From the NCBI RefSeq assembly GCF_006517275.1, contig NZ_CP041191.1, positions 3,777,001-3,841,000 on the forward strand: a DNA stretch of 64,000 nt. The letters are read 5' to 3'. The notes beneath the pieces are model-generated. The model ran no database searches and was not told where the DNA came from. It was given only the letters and a program-made list of their open reading frames with translations. The DNA is from Labrenzia sp. PHM005. GTDB taxonomy: Bacteria; Pseudomonadota; Alphaproteobacteria; Rhizobiales; Stappiaceae. Positions within the stretch are counted from its first letter, which is position 1. Each line of letters starts with the position of its first letter. Positions 46,302 through 55,152 of the stretch are shown piece by piece. The position numbers and the translations under genes are program-made.

Positions 46302-46883
46302 ATGGGGGTTAAAACCGCACCGGATCCCCGTGCACTTGAGAACCTGGCGGATGATGTTGCCGTCGATGTGTTCGAGATTGCCGGAACGATTAAATGGTTC
46401 GACGTCGGTAAGGGCTACGGCTTTATCGTACCGGACAGCGGGGAAGGTGATATTCTTCTGCATGTGACCTGCCTTAGGCGCGATGGTTTTCAGACCGCCT
46501 ATGAGGGGGCCCGGGTCGTATGCGAGGTTCTGGATAGACCGCGCGGGCTTCAAGCTTTCCGGATACTATCCATGGATGAAACCACTGCGGTTCATCCGTC
46601 TCAGCTGCCGCCATCGCGCACCCATGTTCAGGTGGTGCCGGAAGGTGGTTTTGAAACCGCCAGCGTGAAGTGGTTCAACAGAGTGAAGGGCTTTGGCTTC
46701 CTGACGCAGGGCGAAGGTAGCGAAGACATCTTCATTCACATGGAAACGCTGCGCCGCTATGGCATCACCGAACTCCGGCCAGGTCAGGAAGTCTTGGTGC
46801 GGTTCGGGACGGGACCAAAAGGGCGCATGGCGGCTGAAATTCGGCCGGTTGGCGTGGGAACGCATATACCAGCCTCCCATTGA
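46302..46883 (+). CDS. Double cold-shock-domain protein
   Basis: The product is 193 residues with two cold-shock domains that bind single-stranded nucleic acid. The first (about 25-95) has GTIKWFDVGKGYGFIVPDSG and GDILLHVTCLR. The second (about 120-185) has ASVKWFNRVKGFGFLTQGEG and EDIFIHMETLRRYG. Both keep the RNP1-like KGxGF motif. Two-domain forms of this length are typical of alphaproteobacteria. The ATG at 46302 is preferred to a TTG two codons earlier. A good terminator follows. Confidence 0.93.
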   Translation: MGVKTAPDPRALENLADDVAVDVFEIAGTIKWFDVGKGYGFIVPDSGEGDILLHVTCLRRDGFQTAYEGARVVCEVLDRPRGLQAFRILSMDETTAVHPSQLPPSRTHVQVVPEGGFETASVKWFNRVKGFGFLTQGEGSEDIFIHMETLRRYGITELRPGQEVLVRFGTGPKGRMAAEIRPVGVGTHIPASH

Positions 46884-46910
46884 GGGAGGATATCTCAGCA
46901 GCGTTTTATC

Positions 46911-46936
46911 GGCCGGGACATGTTCCGGCCTTTTTT
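46911..46936 (+). terminator. Terminator of the cold-shock gene
   Basis: GGCCGG (46911-46916) pairs with CCGGCC (46925-46930) and is followed at once by TTTTTT. It begins 28 bases after the stop. Confidence 0.9.
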
Positions 46937-46974
46937 AATGGCTTTTCTGCCGCCTGTATGCGCTCGGAGCTTTC

Positions 46975-47469
46975 ATGACCCAAAATCGTTTTTCAATTCT
47001 TCGCGTTGGAGCCTTTGTTTCAGCCCTTCTTGTGGTTGCTCTCCTGCAGCTTCCGGGTTTTGCCCAAAGCAGCCAAAGCTTGCCGAGCGAAGCGCTCAAA
47101 GTTGTTTCGGCCGAGAATACCCACGTCTTCACAGCGGAGATTGCGGCTACAGATCGGCAAAGGGCGCAAGGCCTGATGCACCGGGAAGAAATGGCCCTGG
47201 ATCATGGCATGCTGTTTGTTTTTGAAAGGGAAGCCGAGCAGTTCTTCTGGATGAAAAACACCCCTTTGCCGCTCGACATCATTTTTATTTCCAGTTCTGG
47301 GCGGATTGTCAGCATTGCCGCTGACACCACGCCATATTCAGAAAAAATAATCCCATCAGGAATACCCGCGAAATTTGTTCTGGAGCTTAACGCTGGGACG
47401 GCGGCCAAACTTGGTATCACTGTGGGTGATCAAGTGAAGAGCAAATCCATAGGGTTGGAGCCGTCGTGA
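46975..47469 (+). CDS. DUF192 family exported protein
   Basis: The product is 164 residues with a signal peptide (hydrophobic core FVSALLVVALLQLPGFAQ). The DUF192 domain (about 45-155) shows TDRQRAQGLMHREEMA, GMLFVFEREAEQFFWMKNTP and LPLDIIFISSSGRIVSI. The family is widespread and uncharacterised. It starts 39 bases after the terminator of the cold-shock gene, so it has its own promoter. Confidence 0.9.
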   Translation: MTQNRFSILRVGAFVSALLVVALLQLPGFAQSSQSLPSEALKVVSAENTHVFTAEIAATDRQRAQGLMHREEMALDHGMLFVFEREAEQFFWMKNTPLPLDIIFISSSGRIVSIAADTTPYSEKIIPSGIPAKFVLELNAGTAAKLGITVGDQVKSKSIGLEPS

Positions 47470-47571
47470 CCTGGAAAAGGCTCGGTGAGCCGTACGATTT
47501 GGGTTAGGAAAAGGGCGGTTCGAGTTCGAAAACCAGTGCTGTTCTTTTGATTGTCAAATGCAGAAATTTGA

Positions 47572-48561
47572 TCAGCTTATGCGCCTGGATCCGTCCTGAA
47601 CGACGTTTAGCTTGCGGGAACCCTCTGTCTCCCGGCGCGTTTGAGTATCTCTAGGGCTCGGATTTTGCTGCAAGATCCAATCCCGGACTTTGCGCGAATT
47701 GTCGTCGAGTTCTTTGTGTTTTGGCCAGACAACATAATAGCTGTTTCCGGTTCGGAACGTATGGCTGGTCACTTGTTTAAGACGGCCGTTGCGGATGAAC
47801 TCGCCGACCAGATGACGCCAGCCCAGCGCAATAGCGTCCCCATCAAGGGCCATTTGTAGAACGGCGACATATTCATTGGCCCGAGATCCACGCACCTTGT
47901 TGGCGCCATTCACACCGGCCGAACGCAACCAGTCTTTCCATGTCGCAGCATACCGGTAGGGTTCGTCGAGATGGGCCAGGTGATGTTCAAGCAAATCTCT
48001 TGGGTGCTCCGGCGTGCCATGGGTCTTGAGATACGACGGCGCGGCCACTGCGATGATTTCTTCCACTTCAAACCGGTCGCACGCATAACCCGGCCAGTCC
48101 TTTGGCCGTCCCGCTCGTATTCCTAGCGGAATGTCCTCAGCAACAATGTCAAGATCCCGGTCGGCGGTATGCAGCCTGAGTTCGATACCCGCCAAGTCCG
48201 TGCGCATCAGCTGCAAACGAGGCGCGATCCAGAGAGTTGCAAAGGCTGTCGAGACCGAAACCGTGACCACATCGTCTGCAGGTTTTGTCCGGACAGCGGT
48301 GATGCCGTCAGCAAGCTGATAGAGGCCACGTGACACATCTGCATGTAAGCGATCCCCAGCAACAGTCAGCCGCACTTCCCGGTGACCGCGTTGAAACAGG
48401 GATTGGCCGATCTCTTCCTCAAGCGCCTTGATGGAGTAGGAAACCGCCGATTGTGTCATGCCAAGTTCCTCTCCCGCCCGGGTAAAAGACCCAAGCCGGC
48501 CTGCGGCTTCAAAAGCCACAAGGCCCCGAAAGGAAGGAAGCAAATAACGCAAGTTTGCCAT
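47572..48561 (-). CDS. LysR-family transcriptional regulator (GcvA-like)
   Basis: The product is 329 residues. The N-terminal winged helix (residues 9-66) has FRGLVAFEAAGRLGSFTRAG and TQSAVSYSIKALEEEIGQSL, and the rest is the type 2 periplasmic-binding-like effector domain. The pattern is that of the GcvA branch. It is divergent from the MttB-like gene with 95 bases between, so it very likely controls the MttB-enolase pair. The C-terminal 30 residues are polar and longer than usual. Confidence 0.93.
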   Translation of the reverse strand: MANLRYLLPSFRGLVAFEAAGRLGSFTRAGEELGMTQSAVSYSIKALEEEIGQSLFQRGHREVRLTVAGDRLHADVSRGLYQLADGITAVRTKPADDVVTVSVSTAFATLWIAPRLQLMRTDLAGIELRLHTADRDLDIVAEDIPLGIRAGRPKDWPGYACDRFEVEEIIAVAAPSYLKTHGTPEHPRDLLEHHLAHLDEPYRYAATWKDWLRSAGVNGANKVRGSRANEYVAVLQMALDGDAIALGWRHLVGEFIRNGRLKQVTSHTFRTGNSYYVVWPKHKELDDNSRKVRDWILQQNPSPRDTQTRRETEGSRKLNVVQDGSRRIS

Positions 48562-48582
48562 GAATAGATCTTATGCCAAGCA

Positions 48583-48643
48583 TGACATTTTTCAAGCGTC
48601 ACAAGTCATCGCCGCTCGACTAGCATAAAAAATGAAGATGCTA
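48583..48643. promoter_or_regulatory. Two inverted repeats between the LysR gene and the MttB-like gene
   Basis: TGAC-N11-GTCA (48583-48601) and TAGCAT-N11-ATGCTA (48621-48643) lie in the 95-bp divergent gap. The second stops just before the ribosome site of the MttB-like gene. LysR proteins bind interrupted dyads of this size, so these are the natural candidate operators. The assignment is by position and symmetry only. Confidence 0.5.
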
Positions 48644-48656
48644 CTGGGAGGGTGAA

Positions 48657-50234
48657 ATGATGGGTGTCGAAGCAAGTGCCGTGAGGCCTGCCGGCGAAAC
48701 TACCAACCGGGCAGGACGTTCTGGTGGCCGGGCAGGGCGCCGGGCGAAACGATCAGTAAGCTCTGCGCATCTCGGCAAACCCTTCATTCACCGGAAAATG
48801 CCGCCGCTTAGTATTTTGTCCGAAGACAGCCTTCAGCGTATTGAAGACACAACCTGGACACTGCTTGCCGAAGTCGGAATTGAATTCCGTGACGATCCGG
48901 ACGCCTTGGCACTATGGAAAACGGCAGGGGCTGAGGTTGATGGCGTCTTGGTGCGCTTCCCCCATGGCATGATCCCGGAGCTCTTGAAAACCGCACCTGC
49001 GCAATTCACCCAACATGCACGCAATCCGGCCAACAGTGTCGAGATTGGAGGGGAGAATGTTGTCTTTGCCCCAGCTTATGGCAGCCCGTTTGTCATGGAT
49101 CTCGACGAAGGCCGCAGATATGGCACCATCGCTGACTTCAAGAATTTCATAAAGCTCGCCCAGTCCTCGCCGTGGCTGCACCATTCGGGCGGAACAATCT
49201 GTGAGCCAGTCGATGTGCCCGTCAACAAACGCCACCTGGACATGGTTCACGCTCATATCACGCTATCAGACCGTCCATTTCTCGGTTCTGTCACGGCACA
49301 GGAGCGCGCTGAAGACACCATCGATATGGCACGGATCCTTTTCGGCGCAGAGTTTGTCCACAACAATTGCGTCATTATGGGCAATCTGAATGTCAATTCA
49401 CCGCTGGTTTGGGACGGTACCATGACCAAGGTTCTGCGCTCCTATGCTGCCGCCAATCAAGGCACGGTTCTGGTACCGTTTATTCTAGGTGGGGCGATGG
49501 GACCGGTCACAACGGCCGGTGCTATTGCGCAGGCCCATGCCGAAACACTGGCTGGCTGTGCCTTAACGCAGCTGGTGCGCCCGGGAGCTCCGGTCGTCTA
49601 CGGCAATTTCCTGTCGTCCACCAGTTTGAAATCCGGATCGCCGACCTTCGGAACACCGGAGCCGGCTGCTGGATCTCTTGTGGTCGGCCAACTCGCGCGC
49701 CGCCTCAATCTTCCGCTGCGCTGTGCTGGGAATTTCACGACATCCAAGCTGCCCGACGCGCACGCCATGAACGAGGGCACTATGTCTATGCTCTCGGCGA
49801 TCCATTGCGGCGCCAATTTCATTCTCCATTCGGCTGGTTTCCTCGATGGGCTTTTGTCCATGTCCTACGAGAAATTCATGATGGATGCAGATTTCTGCGG
49901 CGCGCTGCACACCTACCTTGGCGGAATTGCGGTCGATGATAACGCGTTAGCGCTTGACGCCTTTCGTGAAGTCGGTCCGGGCAACCATTTCTTCGGCTGC
50001 GAGCACACAATCCGCAATTATGAAACGGCCTATTTCGATGCTGCCATTGCCGACAACACCCCGTTCGAGACCTGGCAGGAGGCAGGGTCGGTCGATGCCG
50101 CGACACGGGCAAATCGTGCCTGGAAAGAGACCCTTGCTGCTTATGAGGCGCCGCCGCTCGACAACTCGATTGCGGAGCACCTGATGGAGTTCGTTGACCG
50201 CAAAAAAGCATCAACTGAAGACCGCTGGTATTGA
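48657..50234 (+). CDS. Trimethylamine methyltransferase (MttB) family protein, non-pyrrolysine
   Basis: The 525-residue product belongs to the MttB superfamily of corrinoid-dependent methyltransferases (COG5598). Family features are SEDSLQRIEDTTWTLLAEVG near residue 55, NPLVWDGTM-like and ALTQLVRPGAPVVYGNFLS, and the late AGFLDGLLSMSYEKFMMDAD. There is no in-frame TAG, so it lacks the pyrrolysine of true trimethylamine enzymes and belongs with the relatives that demethylate betaines such as glycine betaine. GGGAGG precedes two adjacent ATGs. The first 45 residues are basic and Gly/Ser-rich, probably disordered. No corrinoid protein is encoded nearby. It shares a transcript with the enolase-superfamily gene. 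Confidence 0.9.
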   Translation: MMGVEASAVRPAGETTNRAGRSGGRAGRRAKRSVSSAHLGKPFIHRKMPPLSILSEDSLQRIEDTTWTLLAEVGIEFRDDPDALALWKTAGAEVDGVLVRFPHGMIPELLKTAPAQFTQHARNPANSVEIGGENVVFAPAYGSPFVMDLDEGRRYGTIADFKNFIKLAQSSPWLHHSGGTICEPVDVPVNKRHLDMVHAHITLSDRPFLGSVTAQERAEDTIDMARILFGAEFVHNNCVIMGNLNVNSPLVWDGTMTKVLRSYAAANQGTVLVPFILGGAMGPVTTAGAIAQAHAETLAGCALTQLVRPGAPVVYGNFLSSTSLKSGSPTFGTPEPAAGSLVVGQLARRLNLPLRCAGNFTTSKLPDAHAMNEGTMSMLSAIHCGANFILHSAGFLDGLLSMSYEKFMMDADFCGALHTYLGGIAVDDNALALDAFREVGPGNHFFGCEHTIRNYETAYFDAAIADNTPFETWQEAGSVDAATRANRAWKETLAAYEAPPLDNSIAEHLMEFVDRKKASTEDRWY

Positions 50235-50241
50235 GGGCGCC

Positions 50242-51426
50242 ATGAAGATCACGAACATCCGCGTCACACATGTGAATGTGCCTTTTGATGCTCCTTTCTG
50301 GTGGACAGGCGGACTTTATCCTGGGGCCTCGAAGTCGATCATTGAGGTTGAAACAGATGAGGGACTCACCGGATTGGGCGAGGCGCCCTGGTATCATTTC
50401 GGTGAAATCATAAAAAGCGAGATTGCTCCGGCTCTCATTGGAGCGGATCCGCTCGACATTACCGATTGTGAGGCGCGCTGCGTGCCTCCGTGGCAGATTA
50501 CGGCAAATACCGGGGAGGGCGCGGCGTCTGTCGCTTTTGGGGCTGTTGAAGTGGCGCTTTGGGACATCAAAGGCAAGATGTTCGACCTGCCACTCTATAA
50601 ACTTCTTGGCGGAGCTGTGCGCAAGGAGATCAAATTCTCCGAGTATTTCTCGTTCCGGCCGGAGCACAATGGCGCAGGCGGTGAAATGAGCCCGGAGACG
50701 ATCCGCGATTATTGCCTGAAAATGCGGGAAATGCATGGTTCCAGCATCTTTGAAGGCAAACTGATCCTTGGGGATCCCAACCTGGAAATCAAAACGGTTC
50801 GGCTCTTACGAGATGCGTTGGGAGAATTGGCCCAGATCAAGCTCGATTCCAACATGCAATATTCGTTGACAACGGCGCGCTGGCTGTTGCGCGAGTTGGA
50901 GCCTTTCAACATTCGGAACTATGAGGACCCGGTCGCAACATTTGAAGAAATGGCAGAGCTGCGCCGGCACAGCACCATTCCGTTCTCAACCCATGTGCCG
51001 GATCTCAGACGTGCGGTAGCGCTCGGCGCCCCGGACAATTTTGTCTGCAATTTCGCAGCGCTTGGCGGTATTGCGAAATCCCTGAAGTTCATTGCGGCCT
51101 GTGAAGCCATGGGGAAGGGGTTTTGGTGTTACTCCAATGACCTTGGCATCATGACGGCGGCCTACTTGCACGTCTCCGCCGCAACGCCCTTGATATCAGA
51201 GGCGTCTCAATCGCTGTTCCGCTGGCAAATCGGCGACGTCATCCGGGATGGGCCGTTCCGCCAGACCAACAATGCTGTTCGTGTTCCGGAAGGGCCGGGA
51301 CTTGGTGTCGAACTGGACCCGGCCGAATTCCGCCGTTGGGCAAAGCTTTTTGAAGACGAAGGGCCGATGAGCCACTTTTATGATCCCGCACGGCCAACCC
51401 GGCATCGCACACTGCCGCTGCATTAA
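50242..51426 (+). CDS. Enolase-superfamily protein (mandelate racemase/muconate lactonizing type) with changed active-site residues
   Basis: The product is 394 residues from the ATG at 50242, seven bases after the MttB-like stop; GAGGGC precedes it. The N-terminal capping domain and TIM barrel are typical (TDEGLTGLGEAPWY; AFGAVEVALWDIKGKMFDLP; LPLYKLLGG). The expected acid-sugar dehydratase residues are only partly there. The usual KxK is E171-G-K173. Metal ligands D202 (KLDSN) and E228 (YEDPV) are present. The third ligand, Asn/Glu/Asp in relatives, is His251 (STHVP). The His of the Asp/His pair is not evident (FWCYSND). The reaction is unknown. Its pairing with an MttB-like gene suggests an osmolyte or quaternary-amine pathway. 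Confidence 0.88.
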   Translation: MKITNIRVTHVNVPFDAPFWWTGGLYPGASKSIIEVETDEGLTGLGEAPWYHFGEIIKSEIAPALIGADPLDITDCEARCVPPWQITANTGEGAASVAFGAVEVALWDIKGKMFDLPLYKLLGGAVRKEIKFSEYFSFRPEHNGAGGEMSPETIRDYCLKMREMHGSSIFEGKLILGDPNLEIKTVRLLRDALGELAQIKLDSNMQYSLTTARWLLRELEPFNIRNYEDPVATFEEMAELRRHSTIPFSTHVPDLRRAVALGAPDNFVCNFAALGGIAKSLKFIAACEAMGKGFWCYSNDLGIMTAAYLHVSAATPLISEASQSLFRWQIGDVIRDGPFRQTNNAVRVPEGPGLGVELDPAEFRRWAKLFEDEGPMSHFYDPARPTRHRTLPLH

Positions 51427-51612
51427 TGTCTTGTTATTTGCGGGAATCCCGGCGCCAAACGCAACAAATGGGGATGCTGAACTTGCACTGAGAGCCGGAC
51501 TTTGGACCAGTTTTTCCGTCCTGGTATCAACTGTCCACAAGCGCTGGAAATGTCGTTGTCATTCTCTCTTGACGAACGGAGCAAACGCGGATACACCGCC
51601 CAAACCAGCCGT

Positions 51613-51689
<77 letters not shown>

Positions 51690-51775
51690 TTTTTCCTTTC
51701 AAGTTTTCTCAGTTATTCCTCCGAAGCCAAGGGCAGTTCTGACAGCTCGTGATTTTTTCACAGCTGGTAATTCTA

Positions 51776-52043
51776 GGCCGTGTGGACGAATTGTAGACGC
51801 ATTTCGTGAGGCAAAGTGCGAAAGATGGCGTGGAAAGACCTGCAAAGCGTATCGGTGATACGCTCAAGGGGCCGTCCGCGCCTGATTGCGGCGCTTTGCA
51901 TCACCCGAAGGGCCGGGCCTGCGGCGCGCAATCCTCTGCGAAAATCCGCCTTGATGATGCACCTGCATCACCTGCGGCAGATTTTCTGGATTTTGAACGC
52001 AGCAAATCCCGGCGAAATACATCTCCAATTCGTCCACACGGCC
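51776..52043. mobile_element. 268-bp MITE-like element, copy 3
   Basis: The ends GGCCGTGTGGACGAATTG and CAATTCGTCCACACGGCC are perfect complements, with TA on both sides (51774-51775 and 52044-52045). This copy is the best preserved at its ends. The short internal hairpin TGATGCA-CC-TGCATCA is complete here, whereas copies 1 and 2 keep TGATGC/GCATCA with other loops. It lies 86 bases after tRNA-Pro, in a gap without genes. Confidence 0.88.
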
Positions 52044-52167
52044 TAGCCCTGAGGAAACCGGGGAAGTTGTGCGCTTTTGCTTGTGCATCTAATGGCGGTG
52101 TTTCACCATTCGTGATGGGATATGGCAGGCAGGCCTGGCGGCAATCGGTTGGCTTATTCGGGGCGGT

Positions 52168-52881
52168 ATGATCGAAGATACCACAGACAAGAGTACGCTT
52201 GACGTCACATCGGCGATTGCAGCGGTGCAGGCAAAAATCGAGTCGTGCGGATTGTCGGTCAAGGAAAGCAGCGATTTCCAGCTATTTGAAAAAACCATTC
52301 GCGGAACAGATGAAAAATATCTCATGGAGGATTTTTCACCGCGATTTTTCGATCTACATGGTGCAACGGCCTTCTGGATTGCGGCTTACAATGAGCACGG
52401 AAATGTTGTTTCCGTTCAAGCGGCCAAGGTCGAAGATTTGCAAGACCGATGCCTTGCCGAACACTGGAAACAGCAGCAGAGACGGATCTTTGTGGATCCC
52501 AACCCACAGGCCCGGTTCGGCACCGATCATGCCCATGATGCGTATTTCCTGCGGGGCAAGATCGTCTACCATGGCAACTTATGGCTGCGCCGGGACATTC
52601 GCGGCAAGGGCTTGGCCGAACCTTTAACCCAATTGGGTTTTTTGGTGTCGTTGTTGAAGTGGTCACCGGATTATCTTTATGGCCTGATGGCCGCAAAAGC
52701 TGCCGAAAAGGGGTTTGGTATCCGGGTTGGATACCGGCGGTTTGTCCCGCGCGGTACGCACTGGATTGTTGCCCCGGGCCACATCCGGTCGGACGATTGG
52801 TTGGTCTATTCGACCCGCAGTGACTTGCATAGTCTGGCGCGGATGCTTGCGTCTAGAACGTTCGCTGAAGGTCCTGAATGA
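52168..52881 (+). CDS. Protein of unknown function, GNAT-like in its C-terminal half
   Basis: The product is 237 residues, soluble, with no signal. The segment NLWLRRDIRGKGLAEPLTQL (about residues 135-155) resembles the acetyl-CoA-binding RxxGxA loop of GNAT acetyltransferases, but the rest does not match any family I know. The gene starts 122 bases after MITE copy 3 and its last 29 bases overlap the convergent gene on the other strand. Confidence 0.7.
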   Translation: MIEDTTDKSTLDVTSAIAAVQAKIESCGLSVKESSDFQLFEKTIRGTDEKYLMEDFSPRFFDLHGATAFWIAAYNEHGNVVSVQAAKVEDLQDRCLAEHWKQQQRRIFVDPNPQARFGTDHAHDAYFLRGKIVYHGNLWLRRDIRGKGLAEPLTQLGFLVSLLKWSPDYLYGLMAAKAAEKGFGIRVGYRRFVPRGTHWIVAPGHIRSDDWLVYSTRSDLHSLARMLASRTFAEGPE

Positions 52882-53365
52882 CACCGAAATACGCGCAAAC
52901 CTGAAAGTCCGCTGCAGCCGACGGGCGGAAACTGACGATTAACCGCTCAAAGGCGATTTCACAGGTTTGCCCATCGATATTCACCAATGTCCTTGCATAG
53001 CCATAATAGGGGACCTGATTGAGCGCACTGTTGTAGCCAAAGACAGAAGCCCGTTCCAGGTCTGCATCCGGTGTGCGCAATCCAGATGCCGCAGCTGGCG
53101 CTGGAGGATTGGCCCAGTCATCGCCAAACAGAAGGCGCTGACTGGACTCTTTGCCAACGTAGAAGATGGGGGGCGGTGCATACTCGGTGACTTTGTCTGA
53201 GCAAAGGCTCAGGTAACTCATATGTGGTTTCAAAGCGGCTTGAACCGCGCCCGCCGGGGCCGACATGAAGGTTTCATAAAACTCAGACAGCCGCGGGTCG
53301 GCCAGGCCGTTTTCAATGACCTTGGTTCCAAGTTCTGTAAAGACGGTTGCCGGGCGGGTGAGCAC
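52853..53365 (-). CDS. Protein of unknown function
   Basis: A 170-residue soluble protein that I do not recognise. It has no signal peptide or membrane segment. The C-terminal half (YGYARTLVNIDGQTCEIAFE and RLIVSFRPSAAADF) appears beta-rich and could be a PAS-like or related ligand-binding fold, but this is only an impression. Its 3' end overlaps the convergent gene by 29 bases. The small gene at 53395 is 29 bases upstream on the same strand, so the two are probably cotranscribed. Confidence 0.65.
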   Translation of the reverse strand: MLTRPATVFTELGTKVIENGLADPRLSEFYETFMSAPAGAVQAALKPHMSYLSLCSDKVTEYAPPPIFYVGKESSQRLLFGDDWANPPAPAAASGLRTPDADLERASVFGYNSALNQVPYYGYARTLVNIDGQTCEIAFERLIVSFRPSAAADFQVCAYFGVIQDLQRTF

Positions 53366-53394
53366 GGGTTCAATTTGCCTTTCTTTTAAAGAAG

Positions 53395-53643
53395 TTAGCG
53401 ATTGAACGCCGACAACAACAACGACATCACGTTTAAGAATTCGTCGCGCTGGCCGGGTGGTAATTCGCTGACGTCTGACACCGAATAATCAAGCGTCAGG
53501 ATCATGTTCCACATTTCTGTAAGGTTGGCGGCATCGATGTTCGCTCGCAAACTGTCCGGGCTGGTGCTGCGAGGGACTTTGATACCCGGGGAAATATGTT
53601 CAGGAACGTAGTCACCAAAGAGGTTTTGGAAGTGATGTTGCAT
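53395..53643 (-). CDS. Small protein of unknown function
   Basis: The product is 82 residues from the ATG at 53643, chosen because AAGGAAGG stands six bases before it. An in-frame start 78 bases earlier would add a basic tail without a ribosome site. The protein starts MQHHFQNLFGDYVPEHISPG and is soluble and mildly acidic. The family is not recognised. It is upstream of the 170-residue protein gene on the same strand. Confidence 0.6.
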   Translation of the reverse strand: MQHHFQNLFGDYVPEHISPGIKVPRSTSPDSLRANIDAANLTEMWNMILTLDYSVSDVSELPPGQRDEFLNVMSLLLSAFNR

Positions 53644-54074
53644 AGTCAGCCTTCCTTTGTTGGGCGACCGGGCACGCTTTGCGTTTATGCGGACGCCATA
53701 TTTGCCTGTGTCCCGTTTCACCAGAGTATCTGGATTCGGAACTTTGCGGCAAAGTGCACAAGTAACATTCTAACTCCAAAGGATTAGATAGCATAGGTTG
53801 TGGTTCCGGGCTATGCGTCAGAATACGAAGGCGGCGAATGTTTCTGTTTTACCGTTAATGCGCTGTTACATGGAGTGCAGAAACCGGAACCTCACGAATA
53901 ATCGGTACGTCTTGTGAGCTGGGTGCTTGAAGCTTTAGTTGTTCATCCTGGAAATACCTGACACGTACGCACAGTTGAGTTTCACGATAACAAGGTTATT
54001 GACTTCCGCTCCAAAGGTGGGAAAAAGCATTCCTGAAACAGTGAATTGATCAGGGTTTAGATAGGATCAAACGT
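53644..54074. other. Gap without supported genes
   Basis: About 430 bases between the small leftward gene and the complex I subunit gene. I found no RNA gene, long repeat or convincing frame. It must hold divergent promoters. AGGA lies eight bases before the ATG at 54075. Confidence 0.5.
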
Positions 54075-54380
54075 ATGGTGGCGCGCATTTACCAGCCGGC
54101 AAAGACGGCTATGCAATCGGGAAAAGCCAAAACCCAGCGTTGGGTTCTCGATTATGAGCCCGAGGTCGCCAAATCAGTTGAACCCTTGATGGGCTATACG
54201 TCGTCGTCCGACATGAAACAGCAAGTGAAACTGGTGTTTGAAAGCCAGGAGGAGGCTGTCGCTTATGCCAAGCGTCAAGGCATCGCCTATCGCCTGGAAA
54301 AACCTCAGGCACGCAAGGTGCGCGGGTCGGCCTATTCAGATAACTTCAAGTTCAACCGGCTTGCCCCCTGGACCCATTGA
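54075..54380 (+). CDS. Complex I accessory subunit, NDUFS4-like (ETC complex I subunit)
   Basis: The product is 101 residues matching the 18-kDa/NDUFS4 accessory subunit of NADH:quinone oxidoreductase, which alphaproteobacteria share with mitochondria. The family pattern is complete: RIYQPAKTAMQSGKAKTQRW, MGYTSSSDMKQQVKLVFESQ, EEAVAYAKRQGIAY and DNFKFNRLAPWTH. As usual in this group the gene stands alone, next to a tRNA, rather than in the nuo operon. Confidence 0.95.
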   Translation: MVARIYQPAKTAMQSGKAKTQRWVLDYEPEVAKSVEPLMGYTSSSDMKQQVKLVFESQEEAVAYAKRQGIAYRLEKPQARKVRGSAYSDNFKFNRLAPWTH

Positions 54381-54492
54381 CCCTGGGTCTCCTTGGAATT
54401 GGCGTTAGTGATTTGCCTGTTGAAACGTCAAAACTGATATCGACAGAAGCGCCCGCTATAGCGCAGAAAGAATTGGTTGAAACTGGTCTCAA

Positions 54493-54569
54493 GGCCCCGT
54501 AGCTCAGCTGGATAGAGCACTCGCCTTCTAAGCGAATGGTCACAGGTTCGAATCCTGTCGGGGTCGCCA
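54493..54569 (+). tRNA. tRNA-Arg (TCT)
   Basis: GGCCCCGTAGCTCAGCTGG opens a complete cloverleaf with anticodon TCT in CGCCT-TCT-AAGCG, T-arm ACAGGTTCGAATCCTGT and encoded CCA. Confidence 0.97.
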
Positions 54570-54802
54570 ATTTCTCTTTATCTTTTTGAATTGAATAGAT
54601 GATTTTTGCTTTCGCGCCTGGTGGTTCTGCGAAAGACACCCCAATTTTTGCCGCAAAGGGTGAAAACGAATTCGGCTCGAGCGAGCTGTTTGTCTGCCCA
54701 TCGGCAAAATCAGTCGTTTTGGATCTGCTGACTTTTGTTGTCCTGTGCCGCCGGCGGCGCGAGCTTCGTTCCAAATCTCACGTATCAAAATGCAAAAAAG
54801 AA

Positions 54803-54822
54803 CCGGGATCGACTGATCCCGG
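54803..54822 (-). terminator. Terminator of the 83-residue protein gene
   Basis: CCGGGATC-GACT-GATCCCGG is an 8-bp stem. Leftward it is followed by TTCTTTTTT. It lies about 75 bases after the stop of the small gene at 54898. Nothing else was found in 54570-54897. Confidence 0.85.
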
Positions 54823-54897
54823 TCAATGAGATGGAGCTAGAAAGTACGCCGCGCATTTAGAAGGCTGGAAGAGTTAGAATGCCGCGCGGCCAAAATA

Positions 54898-55152
54898 TCA
54901 GGCTTTGATCTTGGCAAAGTCTCCCTTTGGCTGATTTACCATCAACGGGGTAACTTTCGCCTTCAAGATCGTGTCCAGATCCTCAGATCCATCTTCTAAT
55001 GATTGAAGTGCCATGTCCAAAAAGTAAGTGCAAAAGGTGCGGCCGTCCTTGTCGGCTTCCTTTTGCGTATATCGTATCATACGCTTAATCGCTTCGACGG
55101 CCGGTTCCTGTTCTAGGCCCGCTACCGGTGTCTTGTTGGAGAGTTCAGACAT
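54898..55152 (-). CDS. Small acidic protein divergent from the BTAD regulator
   Basis: The product is 84 residues from the ATG at 55152 (GGTGG precedes it; a GTG four codons earlier is in frame). It is helical, with one Cys in GRTFCTYFLDMALQSLEDGS, and ends in PKGDFAKIKA. I do not recognise it. It has no signal peptide. It is divergent from the BTAD-type regulator with about 105 bases between and has its own terminator, so it may be regulated by it and belong to the RiPP-like locus. A role as a further precursor or partner is open, but it lacks the leader pattern of the other two. Confidence 0.65.
   Translation of the reverse strand: MSELSNKTPVAGLEQEPAVEAIKRMIRYTQKEADKDGRTFCTYFLDMALQSLEDGSEDLDTILKAKVTPLMVNQPKGDFAKIKA

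Noticed and set aside
48657..50234. Pyrrolysine (TAG read-through) in the MttB-like gene
   Set aside because: The frame has no internal TAG and ends with TGA at a normal length, so it is of the non-pyrrolysine type.
53644..54074. Possible small RNA or promoter TTGACT near 53999
   Set aside because: No matching -10 hexamer at a normal spacing and no terminator-like hairpin follows.
54352..54774. 140-codon frame opposite tRNA-Arg containing TGFEPVTIRLEGECSIQLSY
   Set aside because: This peptide is the well-known antisense translation of a tRNA and its flank and recurs in databases as a false protein. The frame crosses the complete tRNA-Arg and the end of the complex I subunit gene.
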